Below are positions 1 through 7,793 of a stretch of DNA of 9,204 nt, in pieces. Source of the stretch: Bacteroidia bacterium (GTDB lineage Bacteria > Bacteroidota > Bacteroidia > NS11-12g > UBA955). A program made the translations under genes and the position numbers. Location of the stretch: contig JACMRS010000335.1 in NCBI GenBank assembly GCA_014376345.1, forward strand, positions 1 to 9,204. Direction: 5' to 3'. The notes under the pieces were generated by a model that was given only the letters and a program-made list of their open reading frames with translations, searched no databases and was not told the origin of the DNA. Each line of letters starts with the position of its first letter. Within the stretch, counting starts at the first letter, position 1.

Positions 1-122
1 TGTGAATTGAAATGGCGTGTGTTGTAGGAATGATATTCGCGAAGGAGATTCTTCACTTCATTTCACTAACATTTAAATGCTTTGCAATTTAATGTTGTGA
101 AATTACGCTCAAAATGACGGGG
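1..122. repeat. Tandem repeat copy 1 with internal hairpin
   Basis: This is the first of two direct copies spaced 134 bp apart (start to start). Its first 73 bases match 135-207 exactly and its last 32 bases (91-122) match 227-258 exactly; only the central 17 bases (74-90) differ. The centre forms an imperfect hairpin: 60-80 pairs with 84-103 around a TTT loop, giving 18 pairs, two mismatches and one bulged T at 67. A 12-base linker (123-134) separates it from copy 2. The copy begins at the first base of the window, so its true left end and the total copy number are unknown. It contains no open reading frame of note. Confidence 0.93.
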
Positions 123-134
123 AGGCCTAATCAA

Positions 135-258
135 TGTGAATTGAAATGGCGTGTGTTGTAGGAATGATATTCGCGAAGGAGATTCTTCACTTCATTTCAC
201 TAACATTCATTATGCTTCGCAGAATAAATGTTGTGAAATTACGCTCAAAATGACGGGG
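135..258. repeat. Tandem repeat copy 2 with internal hairpin
   Basis: This second direct copy is 124 bases long against 122 for copy 1. The variable centre (208-226, 19 bases) differs in sequence from copy 1 but still folds: 194-215 pairs with 219-239 around a TTC loop, with 19 pairs, two mismatches and the same bulged T (201). It lies 43 bp beyond the stop codon of the S8 protease gene, so a transcript reading out of that gene would run through the hairpin. I see no other convincing terminator for that gene, so the repeat could act as a 3' structure; this is inference. Confidence 0.93.
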
Positions 259-301
259 CTGTTGTTTGTTCTTCAAACTGATTTATAACAACATTCAAAG
301 A

Positions 302-2566
302 TTACATCTTCAATAATTTGGAAGCCATTGACACATTTCCCTGAGTAACATTAATCATATATAAGCCGGCATCGATTGTCGAAAGATCTAAATATTCTTT
401 GTGCTCTGCATTACTTAAAAGTATTGTTTTATCAAAAATAACTCTACCTGAAATATCCGTAATTATTAAAGTTGCAGAGCCTGATTGAAAACCATTCAAT
501 GAAACAGTCACACCATTATTTGAAGGATTTGGGAACAAAAGAAATGATTGATTACCCTTATTTAAAGTATTGACAGATGATGTAAGCAAAGCTTGTTTGA
601 TGGCTTCAAAAGCGTTGGCCCTTCCCCATCCGAAACGATTATTTGGCACATTGCCAGTAAATGAATCGCGCTCTGCAGTTTGTTGTAAAATAGCTCTAAT
701 CTGAGTTGGAGAAAGTGTTGGATTGGCCTCTAAAAGCAATGCAACGATACCTGTAACATGTGGTGCTGCCATGGAAGTTCCGCTGGCAACCATCCAGTAA
801 TTTGTGTCATTTTTAAACACCGTTTTAGCCACAACATTATTGAGCATCCAGGGTGCAATCTGGTTGCGGTTTATTGATGAAGGAACATCATAACCGGGGG
901 CAGAAATATCGGGTTTAATTCTGCCATCCATTGTCGGTCCTTTACTTGAAAAAGGCGTGATATCTCCTACTTTTACATACCAGCTGTCATCATTTTCTTT
1001 ACCCGTAAAATTGGTGTATTTATTTCTTGCTGCAACAGCTCCAACAGAAATAACTGCATCAGAAGTACCGCCATTTTCGCCCATAGTACTTTCAGTATTT
1101 CCATTTACATATTTCCCCCTGAAATCTGTCTTGTAAAGATTGTCAGTAAATGAGCCGTTTGACCAAGTCATTGAAGCACCACTGTTCCAGCCATCAACCC
1201 TGCCCTGCCCAGTTACAGTAAGTACAATATGGTAACGTGCCTGATCTGAATTGTTTGCCATAACCGTAATGTTAGACTTGGTATTGTTGATGTAATTGTC
1301 TTCAACAAGATAAGTAACAGTAAATGCCTGTAATGTTAAAGGATCAAATAGTGAATATTTTTTTACTGCATCTGCAGAAGAACTGATCCAGGGCGAAGAA
1401 GCTACAACTTTATTATTGGTATCAAGAAATGACACTTGCATTTTAAATGACTTGCCGGCTTCTCCCCAAAAATCACAGTAAACACTTTCTTTAGTTCGAT
1501 ACTGACGGCCATTTTCGATCATGAAAGTTCGTGAAGTATCGCTGTTAAGATTAAACTGAATGTGCATATTATTTGCGCCTTCATTGCCATTGGCACCCAC
1601 AAGAATATTACCCGGACCAACTATACTTTTTGTTGCAAGATCAAAAAGACTTGTTCCATCGTGAGGACCTGAATGCATGCCCCAGCTTAAATTTATAACG
1701 GCAGGTTTGCCAACTGAATTTGCATAATCAAAAATATATTTATAAGCATCTATAATATTAGGATTGGCAACTCTGTAATCACCTATTGCACTACCCGGAA
1801 TAGTATCATTTGCATATTTAATAGTTACAAGTACGATATCTGCTTCGGATGCAATGCCTCTGTACATAAGGTTTGGAGAGGTAAAACCAGATCCGGCGGC
1901 AATACCTGTAACATGTGTACCATGAATACCATCATTATCCGGTTGCGCTAAAATATCTGCTTCTGTAGTTCTTTCAGATCCGTAATTAAAACCTGCAGGT
2001 GGTGTACCCAGATTATAACTCTGATGCCAGTATCTTACAATTCTGTTTTTAGTTCCTGTGGCATCATACATCGTAGGATTGTCAGTCTGAAAACCAATAT
2101 CGACAATTCCAACAATTACATCTTTTCCGAAATAATCCTGTGGCAGTCCGTTTGCAACACCTGCATGAACTTTATCTACATGAGTCTGTTTCTGCTCTAA
2201 GTCATTTTTGGCACCGGGCCCGTTAAACATTGTAGATGCTTCTATGTATTCAATTCCTTTGACATTGCTTAACTGAGCAAGATTAGCTAATGGAATAGTA
2301 ACAGTATAAATATTACCGGCTTTAGTATTGATGGTTGCCTGACAAGCTTCAAGTGCTGCAATATCCAGCTCTGGAGTTACCTGAATAAAACAATGCAAAA
2401 AATTTCCTGCAGAAGTAAAAACGTTTTTATCATGATTACTGATTTCAGAGGACAAAAGCCATCGCGATGAAGGCGAAAGATTATTCTGTGCAGAAAGTAT
2501 ATTGCTGTTTATGATTACAGCGAGTAAACTAACAACGCTAACATGTTTAGTAAAATTACGAATCAT
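302..2566 (-). CDS. Secreted subtilisin-like (S8) serine protease with T9SS sorting domain
   Basis: This 754-residue protein is predicted to be an extracellular or cell-surface serine endopeptidase. Residues 1-26 form a signal peptide (basic start, hydrophobic core, likely cleavage near SAQ). Residues about 27-135 look like a propeptide region. The S8 triad is visible: D156 in IVDIGF, H215 in HGTHVTG and S598 in SGTSMAAPH, with N328 of GANGNEG as the oxyanion-hole Asn. About 160 residues (roughly 334-495), rich in predicted beta strand, are inserted between that Asn and the last part of the fold, recalling the jelly-roll insertion of CspA/CspB-like subtilases. Residues about 675-754 match the T9SS type A sorting domain: LFPNPSNN, then ITDISGRV, then LSTIDAGLYMINV, ending in KLLKM. 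That tail implies export through the type IX system. The start ATG is the only Met before the signal peptide core, and no Shine-Dalgarno sequence is present. The gene is divergent from the M16 protease gene. The natural substrate is unknown. Confidence 0.95.
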   Translation of the reverse strand: MIRNFTKHVSVVSLLAVIINSNILSAQNNLSPSSRWLLSSEISNHDKNVFTSAGNFLHCFIQVTPELDIAALEACQATINTKAGNIYTVTIPLANLAQLSNVKGIEYIEASTMFNGPGAKNDLEQKQTHVDKVHAGVANGLPQDYFGKDVIVGIVDIGFQTDNPTMYDATGTKNRIVRYWHQSYNLGTPPAGFNYGSERTTEADILAQPDNDGIHGTHVTGIAAGSGFTSPNLMYRGIASEADIVLVTIKYANDTIPGSAIGDYRVANPNIIDAYKYIFDYANSVGKPAVINLSWGMHSGPHDGTSLFDLATKSIVGPGNILVGANGNEGANNMHIQFNLNSDTSRTFMIENGRQYRTKESVYCDFWGEAGKSFKMQVSFLDTNNKVVASSPWISSSADAVKKYSLFDPLTLQAFTVTYLVEDNYINNTKSNITVMANNSDQARYHIVLTVTGQGRVDGWNSGASMTWSNGSFTDNLYKTDFRGKYVNGNTESTMGENGGTSDAVISVGAVAARNKYTNFTGKENDDSWYVKVGDITPFSSKGPTMDGRIKPDISAPGYDVPSSINRNQIAPWMLNNVVAKTVFKNDTNYWMVASGTSMAAPHVTGIVALLLEANPTLSPTQIRAILQQTAERDSFTGNVPNNRFGWGRANAFEAIKQALLTSSVNTLNKGNQSFLLFPNPSNNGVTVSLNGFQSGSATLIITDISGRVIFDKTILLSNAEHKEYLDLSTIDAGLYMINVTQGNVSMASKLLKM

Positions 2567-2571
2567 TATAG

Positions 2572-2579
2572 CAAAGATA
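2572..2579 (-). promoter_or_regulatory. Bacteroidota -7 promoter element for the S8 protease gene
   Basis: On the minus strand these bases read TATCTTTG, an exact match to the Bacteroidota primary sigma factor -7 consensus TAnnTTTG. The element ends five bases before the ATG at 2566, so transcription would begin at or within a few bases of the start codon and the mRNA would be leaderless or nearly so. I do not see a good -33 TTG at normal spacing, which lowers confidence. Confidence 0.6.
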
Positions 2580-2672
2580 CACTATGATATAACTTTTTGG
2601 ATATCTATTGAGGAACGGGCGAAAAATGGTGATTAACTGACAAATTACCATCGCATTGTATCTGATTCTTAG

Positions 2673-2680
2673 TATATTCG
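2673..2680 (+). promoter_or_regulatory. Possible -7 element for the M16 protease gene (weak)
   Basis: TATATTCG differs from the TAnnTTTG consensus at one position and lies 18 bases before the ATG at 2699. A TTG at 2656-2658 is the only nearby -33 candidate, and its 14-base spacing is short. It is the best plus-strand candidate in the 132-bp divergent region but is not compelling. Confidence 0.25.
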
Positions 2681-2698
2681 CTGTCATTTTTAAAAATA

Positions 2699-5629
2699 AT
2701 GAAAAAACAAATCATTCTAATTTTACTCGCTGTTGGGATTTGCTCCTTAACAAATGCACAGAAACGTTACAGCACTTTCGAAATTGTAAAGCAGGGAAAA
2801 CTGAGTTATAAAAAATATTCAGGAGACCCTACACAATCGCGGTGGTATACATTACCAAACGGGCTAACGGTAATTCTTGCCGTTAATAAGGATCAGCCAA
2901 GAATTCAAACGCTGATAGCAACCAAAGCCGGCAGCAAAAACGACCCACATGACAATACCGGTCTTGCACATTATCTGGAACACATGCTTTTTAAAGGTAC
3001 TGATAAATATGGCACTCAGGATTTTGCTAAAGAAAAAGTATATCTGGATAAAATTGACGAGTTGTATGAAACTTACAATAAAACGACTGACGTTGCTCAA
3101 AGAATTAAAGTTTACAGAGCAATTGATTCACTTTCCGGATTGGCCGCAAACTATTCAATTGCAAATGAATATGATAAAATCTGCCTTTCAATTGGTGCTC
3201 AAGGAACCAATGCTTTTACCAGTGTAGAGCAAACTGTTTATGTAAATGACATTCCAAGTAACCAATACCACAAATGGATTGAATTGGAATCAGAGCGTTT
3301 CCGCAATCCTGTATTAAGACTTTTTCACACTGAGCTTGAAGCTGTTTATGAAGAAAAAAACATTTCACTTGACAACGATGCCAGCGAAGCTTATGAAAAA
3401 CTTTATGCAAGTTTATTTCGCAGACATTCTTATGGAACCCAAACTACAATCGGAACAATTGAACATCTTAAAAATCCTTCTTTAAAAAAGATCAGACAAT
3501 ATTATTACGACAATTATGTGCCCAATAATATGGCGATTATCATGGCAGGAGATTTTGATCCTGATGAAGTTATTTATGCAATCAATGAGCATTTTGCATA
3601 TATGAAGCCTAAAGAAATAAAACCTTTTAAAGTTGAAATCGAATATCCCAGAATGAAGCCGGATTCTATCTCAGTAACCGGTCCTGATGCTGCCAATATT
3701 ATGATTGGTTTCAGAATGCCGGGTGCAGGTACTGAAGAAGTAAGAATAATGAAACTGATAGATTTAATTCTGAGCAATTCAAAAGCAGGACTTATAGATT
3801 TAAACCTGAATAAAGCTCAAAAAGTGCTTTCTGCTTCATCTTCACCTGATATTATGAAAGATTACAGTGTTCATTTGTTTTCAGGAAAACCGCTTGAAGG
3901 GCAGACTCTTGAAGAAGTTCGCGACTTACTTTTAGCACAGATTGAAAAAATTAAAAAAGGTGATTTTGATGAAAATATAATCAAAGGTATTATTGCAAAT
4001 AACCGGGTTGATGAAATCAGAAAGCTGGAAGGAAATTCGGGCATTGCATATACTATGTTAAATTCGTTTGTAACCGGCGTAGACTGGATAGAAGAACTGA
4101 ACGACAATTATGCAATGAGTCAGATTACTAAACAGCAGATAATGGATTTTGCTAAAGAATATTATGACAATGGTTATAGCATCGTTTATAAACGCACCGG
4201 TGAAGATGAAGCAATAGCAAAAGTAGAAAAACCACAAATAACAGAAGTTGTGCTTAACAGAGACAAGTCTTCTGCATTTACTAAAGATTTAATTGGCGAA
4301 CAAAGTGACGCTGCAACTCCTGTCTATGTTGATTATAATAAAGACATAACTTATCTTAAATCCGGGAAAGCGCCTGTACTTTATGTGCAAAACAAGCAAA
4401 ATGATTTATTCAGTCTTTACTATGTTATGGAAGTTGGCCGTTTTAATGACAAACGTTTACCATTTGCACTTGATTACCTTCAGTATCTTGGAACCAAAAA
4501 TATAAGTGCTGATGAAATAAGCAAAAAGTTTTATGCACTTGCCTGTAATTTTGGAATATCATCAGGTGATAAACAAAGTTATGTTTCTCTAAATGGTTTG
4601 CAGGAAAACTTTAAACCGGCTCTTAATTTATTTGAAGAATTGCTTGCCAATGCAGAACCAGACCAGAAAGTTCTGGATGAGTATATTGACAGAATTCTTA
4701 AATCTAGGGCAGATCAAAAACTTAGTAAACGCGCAATTAATAGCGCACTTGGATCTTATTCTTATTATGGCAAAAACAATCCACGAACATATACTCTTAG
4801 CAATGCAGAGTTGAAAGGATTAAAAGCAAGTGATCTGGTTGCACTAATTAAAAACCTGACGCGATATGAACATAAAGTTTTGTATTACGGTCCTGCAACT
4901 TCAGAGGTTGTTATTTCAGAATTAAATACAGCACATAAGCAGCCGGAGACCTGGCTTGTAGCACCAGCAGCTGTCGTATTTACACCGACAGAAAATACTG
5001 AAAACATTGTTTACTTTACAGATTATGATATGGTTCAGGCAGAGATAACCTGGAGGCACAGATCTGAAACTTTCGACCAGCAGGAATTACCTGTTATTAC
5101 AGCTTTCAATGAATATTTTGGAGGAGGAATGTCATCTGTTGTTTTTCAGGAAATACGAGAATCAAGGGCACTTGCATATTCAACATATTCAGTTTATGGA
5201 ACGCCTGACGAAAAAGGAAAAAACAATACAGTAATTGCTTATATCGGCACTCAGGCAGACAAATTCAATGAAGCTATAGTAGCGATGAACAGCCTGTTAA
5301 ATGAACTCCCGGAATCTGAAAGCAGCTTTTTACTTGCAAAGCAAGCGATATTGTCATCCATAGAAAATGAGCGAATTAACAAAGAAAGAATCTTTTTTGA
5401 TTATCTTACATCAATAGAAATGGGCTATACACATGACACCAGAAAGGATGTTTATGATGCTGTTAAGAATCTGACTTTTGCACAGTTAAAAGCATTTCAC
5501 AAAGCAAAAATTGCCAATCAGAAATTTGCTTATTCAGTACTTGCTTCAAAGGATAGAATTAATGTTGAAGATTTAAAAAAATATGGTCGTGTTGTAACAT
5601 TATCAATAGATGAAATTTTTGGATATTGA
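2699..5629 (+). CDS. Exported M16 (insulinase/pitrilysin family) zinc metalloprotease
   Basis: This 976-residue protein is predicted to be a periplasmic, zinc-dependent M16 peptidase with two homologous halves in one chain. Residues 1-20 are a signal peptide with cleavage at TNA/Q; C15 is not in a proper lipobox, so it is probably not a lipoprotein. The inverted zinc motif HxxEH is H91-Y-L-E94-H95, followed by MLFKGT as in the family. The third zinc ligand is probably E219, with E212 as the conserved partner seven residues before it. The 124-residue gap from H95 to E219 is about 47 longer than in pitrilysin because of a helical insertion at roughly 112-160. The first M16 C-type domain follows (about 256-440, with a YYYDNYVPNNMAIIMAGDFD segment). 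The second half (about 540-970) lacks a zinc motif, as usual, and has the EIRESRALAYSTY segment (R820, R823, Y827) typical of the substrate-binding side. There is no T9SS tail. The start is supported by the signal peptide. It is transcribed alone and ends at a strong hairpin. Confidence 0.95.
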   Translation: MKKQIILILLAVGICSLTNAQKRYSTFEIVKQGKLSYKKYSGDPTQSRWYTLPNGLTVILAVNKDQPRIQTLIATKAGSKNDPHDNTGLAHYLEHMLFKGTDKYGTQDFAKEKVYLDKIDELYETYNKTTDVAQRIKVYRAIDSLSGLAANYSIANEYDKICLSIGAQGTNAFTSVEQTVYVNDIPSNQYHKWIELESERFRNPVLRLFHTELEAVYEEKNISLDNDASEAYEKLYASLFRRHSYGTQTTIGTIEHLKNPSLKKIRQYYYDNYVPNNMAIIMAGDFDPDEVIYAINEHFAYMKPKEIKPFKVEIEYPRMKPDSISVTGPDAANIMIGFRMPGAGTEEVRIMKLIDLILSNSKAGLIDLNLNKAQKVLSASSSPDIMKDYSVHLFSGKPLEGQTLEEVRDLLLAQIEKIKKGDFDENIIKGIIANNRVDEIRKLEGNSGIAYTMLNSFVTGVDWIEELNDNYAMSQITKQQIMDFAKEYYDNGYSIVYKRTGEDEAIAKVEKPQITEVVLNRDKSSAFTKDLIGEQSDAATPVYVDYNKDITYLKSGKAPVLYVQNKQNDLFSLYYVMEVGRFNDKRLPFALDYLQYLGTKNISADEISKKFYALACNFGISSGDKQSYVSLNGLQENFKPALNLFEELLANAEPDQKVLDEYIDRILKSRADQKLSKRAINSALGSYSYYGKNNPRTYTLSNAELKGLKASDLVALIKNLTRYEHKVLYYGPATSEVVISELNTAHKQPETWLVAPAAVVFTPTENTENIVYFTDYDMVQAEITWRHRSETFDQQELPVITAFNEYFGGGMSSVVFQEIRESRALAYSTYSVYGTPDEKGKNNTVIAYIGTQADKFNEAIVAMNSLLNELPESESSFLLAKQAILSSIENERINKERIFFDYLTSIEMGYTHDTRKDVYDAVKNLTFAQLKAFHKAKIANQKFAYSVLASKDRINVEDLKKYGRVVTLSIDEIFGY

Positions 5630-5648
5630 TTGAATAATCATAATTTAT

Positions 5649-5695
5649 AAAAGCTCATATAATTAAGATTACTTTCTTAATTATATGAGCTTTTT
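5649..5695. terminator. Perfect 20-bp hairpin terminator after the M16 gene
   Basis: Bases 5649-5668 are the exact reverse complement of 5675-5694, giving a 20-bp stem with a 6-base loop. The stem's right arm runs into TTTTT (5691-5695), and its left arm starts with AAAA, so the minus strand also has a T-run. It begins 20 bases after the M16 stop codon at 5627-5629. It should end M16 transcription and, in reverse, may stop transcripts reading through from the kdp-type operon, although that operon's stop is about 370 bases away. Confidence 0.9.
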
Positions 5696-6062
5696 CATTT
5701 TAAAATTACATATCTTAAACGGAATGGCGCACTTAGATGAAAACTGTCAAACCATTAAAAAGTGAAAATTTACTAAGTTATAAATTACAAATGATACCCG
5801 TCATTAATCAAAACAACTATTTTTGCTAGAGTTCTAATCAGTCGTTTGTTTATCAACGATATATATAGAATTTCATTTATAAAAATTTGTCCAACAATTT
5901 TTCTGTCAGCTATTTCGGTTGCGTATTTATCATATCATAAGTGAAAGCATTTTTTTAATATTTGTCACGCATTGGCGACTTGCAAGTTCTTTGACTTAGC
6001 TTAGGTTTGTATTTGGGCATGTGCAACTTAGGCAATGCACTAGCAAGTGTACGTTGGTTATT
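5696..6062. other. Intergenic region between convergent genes, no gene seen
   Basis: This 367-base AT-rich stretch lies between the M16 terminator and the stop codon of the histidine kinase gene. The longest sensible ATG frame I see fully inside it is 13 codons (from about 5724). It contains a 10-base palindrome, ACTTGCAAGT (5978-5987), and a small 6-bp hairpin (6036-6051) without a T-run. I cannot identify an RNA gene, transposon end or clear terminator for the histidine kinase gene. Confidence 0.6.
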
Positions 6063-7790
6063 CTAAACAGGTTTATTAAGTGCCAAAGTAAATGTACTAC
6101 CTGTTCCAAATTCACTGTCAACCGCAATTTGTCCACCTTGAGCTTCTATAAATTCTTTGCTTATTGCAAGTCCAAGCCCTGTACCTTCCTTTTTTGTGCC
6201 TGGAACACGGAAATAGCGGTCAAAAATTTTGTCTTTGTATTGAGGGGCTATTCCTTGCCCTGTATCCTTTACAGAAATATGAACCTGATTTATTGCATCC
6301 TCAATTGATATATAAATAATTGAGTTGTCGTAAGAATATCTGATTGCATTAGATATGAGATTGGTTAATACCCAGGCTGTTTTTTCATTATCAGCCTGAA
6401 CATTGGAAATATTCTCGGGACAATTTATTTCAAATTGGATTTGTTTTTGATCTGCTTGTGTTTTAGTCGCATTAATGGCGTACCATAAAATTTCTTTGGG
6501 ATCTGAGGGTAGAATAGAAAGTTGGATGTTTCCGCTTTCTACCTGGGTCATATTTAACAATTCGCCGGTAATTTTTAAAAGTCGGCTTGCATCATCTTTA
6601 ATGCTTTCAACCAAATTCTTTTGTTCGTCATTCAGTTTTCCAATTTCTTCATTTTCCAGCAATTGCAAACTCATTTTAATAGAGGAAATTGGTGTTTTAA
6701 ATTCATGTGATACAGTGGCAATAAAATTGGTTTTTGCAAAATCCAATTCTTTGTGCTCAGTTATATTTCTAAGAATAATAAAGTGCCCGATGAGTTGTTT
6801 TGTTTGTTCTCCTGTGGGCACAACCGAAATATGAAGTGTTTCCTTTTCAAAATATCCCTCTTTATTATCGGCATATATTTTCATAGGTTTTGATTTTATT
6901 CCATTTCCGCTTTCTGCAATCAGCAGGTCTTGTATAAGAGTTCTTACTAAATCATTTTTTACTGCCAGTTCTTGAGTATGATGTCCTATTATTTCCGTTT
7001 CATTCATTCCAATTATTTTGATTGCTTCTTCGTTTGCAAAAATCACTTTTAGGTTTTCATCTAATCCAATTACCGGATCATGCATATTGTTGATTAGTGT
7101 TTCAATTCGTTTTTTCTCTTTCATCAACTTGGCAAGATTACTATTATTGAATTCCTCTAATTTTTGAGCCATTGTGTTAAATGACTTTGCTAATTGACCA
7201 AATTCACTGTGGCTTTCAAAACGTACTCTTTCCGAATAATTTTCGGCGGCTATTTGATTGGTGCTTTCTGTTAGTTTTTTAATGGGGTTGGCAATATTTG
7301 AAGGCAGATTAATCAACAGCACAAAGGCAATTAAAAAACACATAGTTCCCGTTATCGCAATCCAAAAAACCGCTTTATCGGCTGTTGCTTTTGCAACTTC
7401 ACTTTTTCGTTGAATGGCTTGCATATTCATATCCATCAATCTAAAAATTTCTTTCCTGATAGTACTTTCCAGAGAAATGTCAGAATTATTCAGTTTGAAG
7501 GTTTCAAAACTGCTTCTTATTTCAGCTGTGGCTTCAGGCTCACCAATTTCAGTGATATTATTTTCCTGATTTTGAAGATTAGTCTCAAATTTACGAAATG
7601 CCTTTTCAGTTCCATCGTCCAAAGCTATTAGCATGTTACGGCTATATTCCAATGAATTGTAATTAGCTATTAATATATTTTCAGTGTCGTTTTTTAATTC
7701 ATTTATATATTTAGCTCCGACCACACTTAAAAGAATAATAAGAAGGAACAAAAGACCTACTCCTAATGTCAGTTTTGTTTTAATTTTCAT
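6063..7790 (-). CDS. Membrane sensor histidine kinase (HAMP-PAS-HisKA-HATPase), partner of split KdpD
   Basis: This 575-residue protein is predicted to be an inner-membrane histidine kinase. TM1 is at about 7-27 and TM2 at about 140-161, flanking a periplasmic region of about 112 residues that looks all-helical, like four-helix-bundle sensor domains. HAMP (about 162-214) follows, then a PAS domain (about 225-345), then HisKA with the H-box SHEFKTP and phospho-acceptor H362. The ATPase domain has the N-box NLISNAIRYS (N481), G1 DTGQGI (D509), the F-box region FDRYF and G2 GTGLGL (536-541). All catalytic boxes look intact. It starts directly after the KdpD-like gene's TAA, so it is probably co-transcribed and coupled with it. 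By context it is the kinase half of a KdpD-type potassium or osmotic sensor, but its domain plan is not that of the classical KdpD C-terminus, which has four TM segments (DUF4118) and GAF. No response regulator gene is present in the window. The kinase assignment is very sure; the signal it senses is inference. Confidence 0.93.
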   Translation of the reverse strand: MKIKTKLTLGVGLLFLLIILLSVVGAKYINELKNDTENILIANYNSLEYSRNMLIALDDGTEKAFRKFETNLQNQENNITEIGEPEATAEIRSSFETFKLNNSDISLESTIRKEIFRLMDMNMQAIQRKSEVAKATADKAVFWIAITGTMCFLIAFVLLINLPSNIANPIKKLTESTNQIAAENYSERVRFESHSEFGQLAKSFNTMAQKLEEFNNSNLAKLMKEKKRIETLINNMHDPVIGLDENLKVIFANEEAIKIIGMNETEIIGHHTQELAVKNDLVRTLIQDLLIAESGNGIKSKPMKIYADNKEGYFEKETLHISVVPTGEQTKQLIGHFIILRNITEHKELDFAKTNFIATVSHEFKTPISSIKMSLQLLENEEIGKLNDEQKNLVESIKDDASRLLKITGELLNMTQVESGNIQLSILPSDPKEILWYAINATKTQADQKQIQFEINCPENISNVQADNEKTAWVLTNLISNAIRYSYDNSIIYISIEDAINQVHISVKDTGQGIAPQYKDKIFDRYFRVPGTKKEGTGLGLAISKEFIEAQGGQIAVDSEFGTGSTFTLALNKPV

Positions 7791-7793
7791 TTA
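7788..7793 (-). other. TAAATG junction, split kdpD to histidine kinase
   Basis: On the minus strand the KdpD-like gene stops with TAA at 7793-7791, and the next three bases (7790-7788) are the ATG of the histidine kinase gene. There is no spacer and no purine-rich ribosome binding site, so a ribosome finishing the first gene is positioned to restart on the second. Coupling is inference from spacing. Confidence 0.7.

Noticed and set aside
1..258. The repeat array considered as a CRISPR array
   Set aside because: Only two copies are present, the repeat unit is over 120 bases, the linker is 12 bases, and no cas genes are nearby.
260..293. Inverted repeat TGTTGTT/AACAACA just beyond the S8 protease stop codon, considered as a terminator
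   Set aside because: It is a 7-bp stem with a 20-base loop and no T-run on the minus strand; the nested 5-bp stem (264-278) is also too weak.
5724..5765. A 13-codon ATG frame after the M16 terminator (MAHLDENCQTIKK)
   Set aside because: It is too short, has no recognisable promoter or family, and lies in a region with no other sign of coding.
5881..5904. Imperfect AT-rich hairpin (AAAATTTGT...ACAATTTT) in the intergenic region
   Set aside because: It is short, bulged and of low complexity, as expected by chance in AT-rich DNA.
6036..6051. Small hairpin just beyond the histidine kinase stop codon, considered as its terminator
   Set aside because: It has only six pairs including one G-T, and no T-run follows on the minus strand.
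6021..6308. Plus-strand open frame of 95 codons overlapping the end of the histidine kinase gene
   Set aside because: It is antisense to the conserved ATPase domain, is rich in Cys and Phe, and has no family resemblance; it is a shadow of the real gene.
7791..7793. The kdpD/histidine kinase boundary considered as a frameshift or sequencing error in one long KdpD
   Set aside because: The second gene has its own ATG and a complete sensor kinase with two TM segments and HAMP/PAS, not the missing KdpD C-terminus, so the split is genuine.
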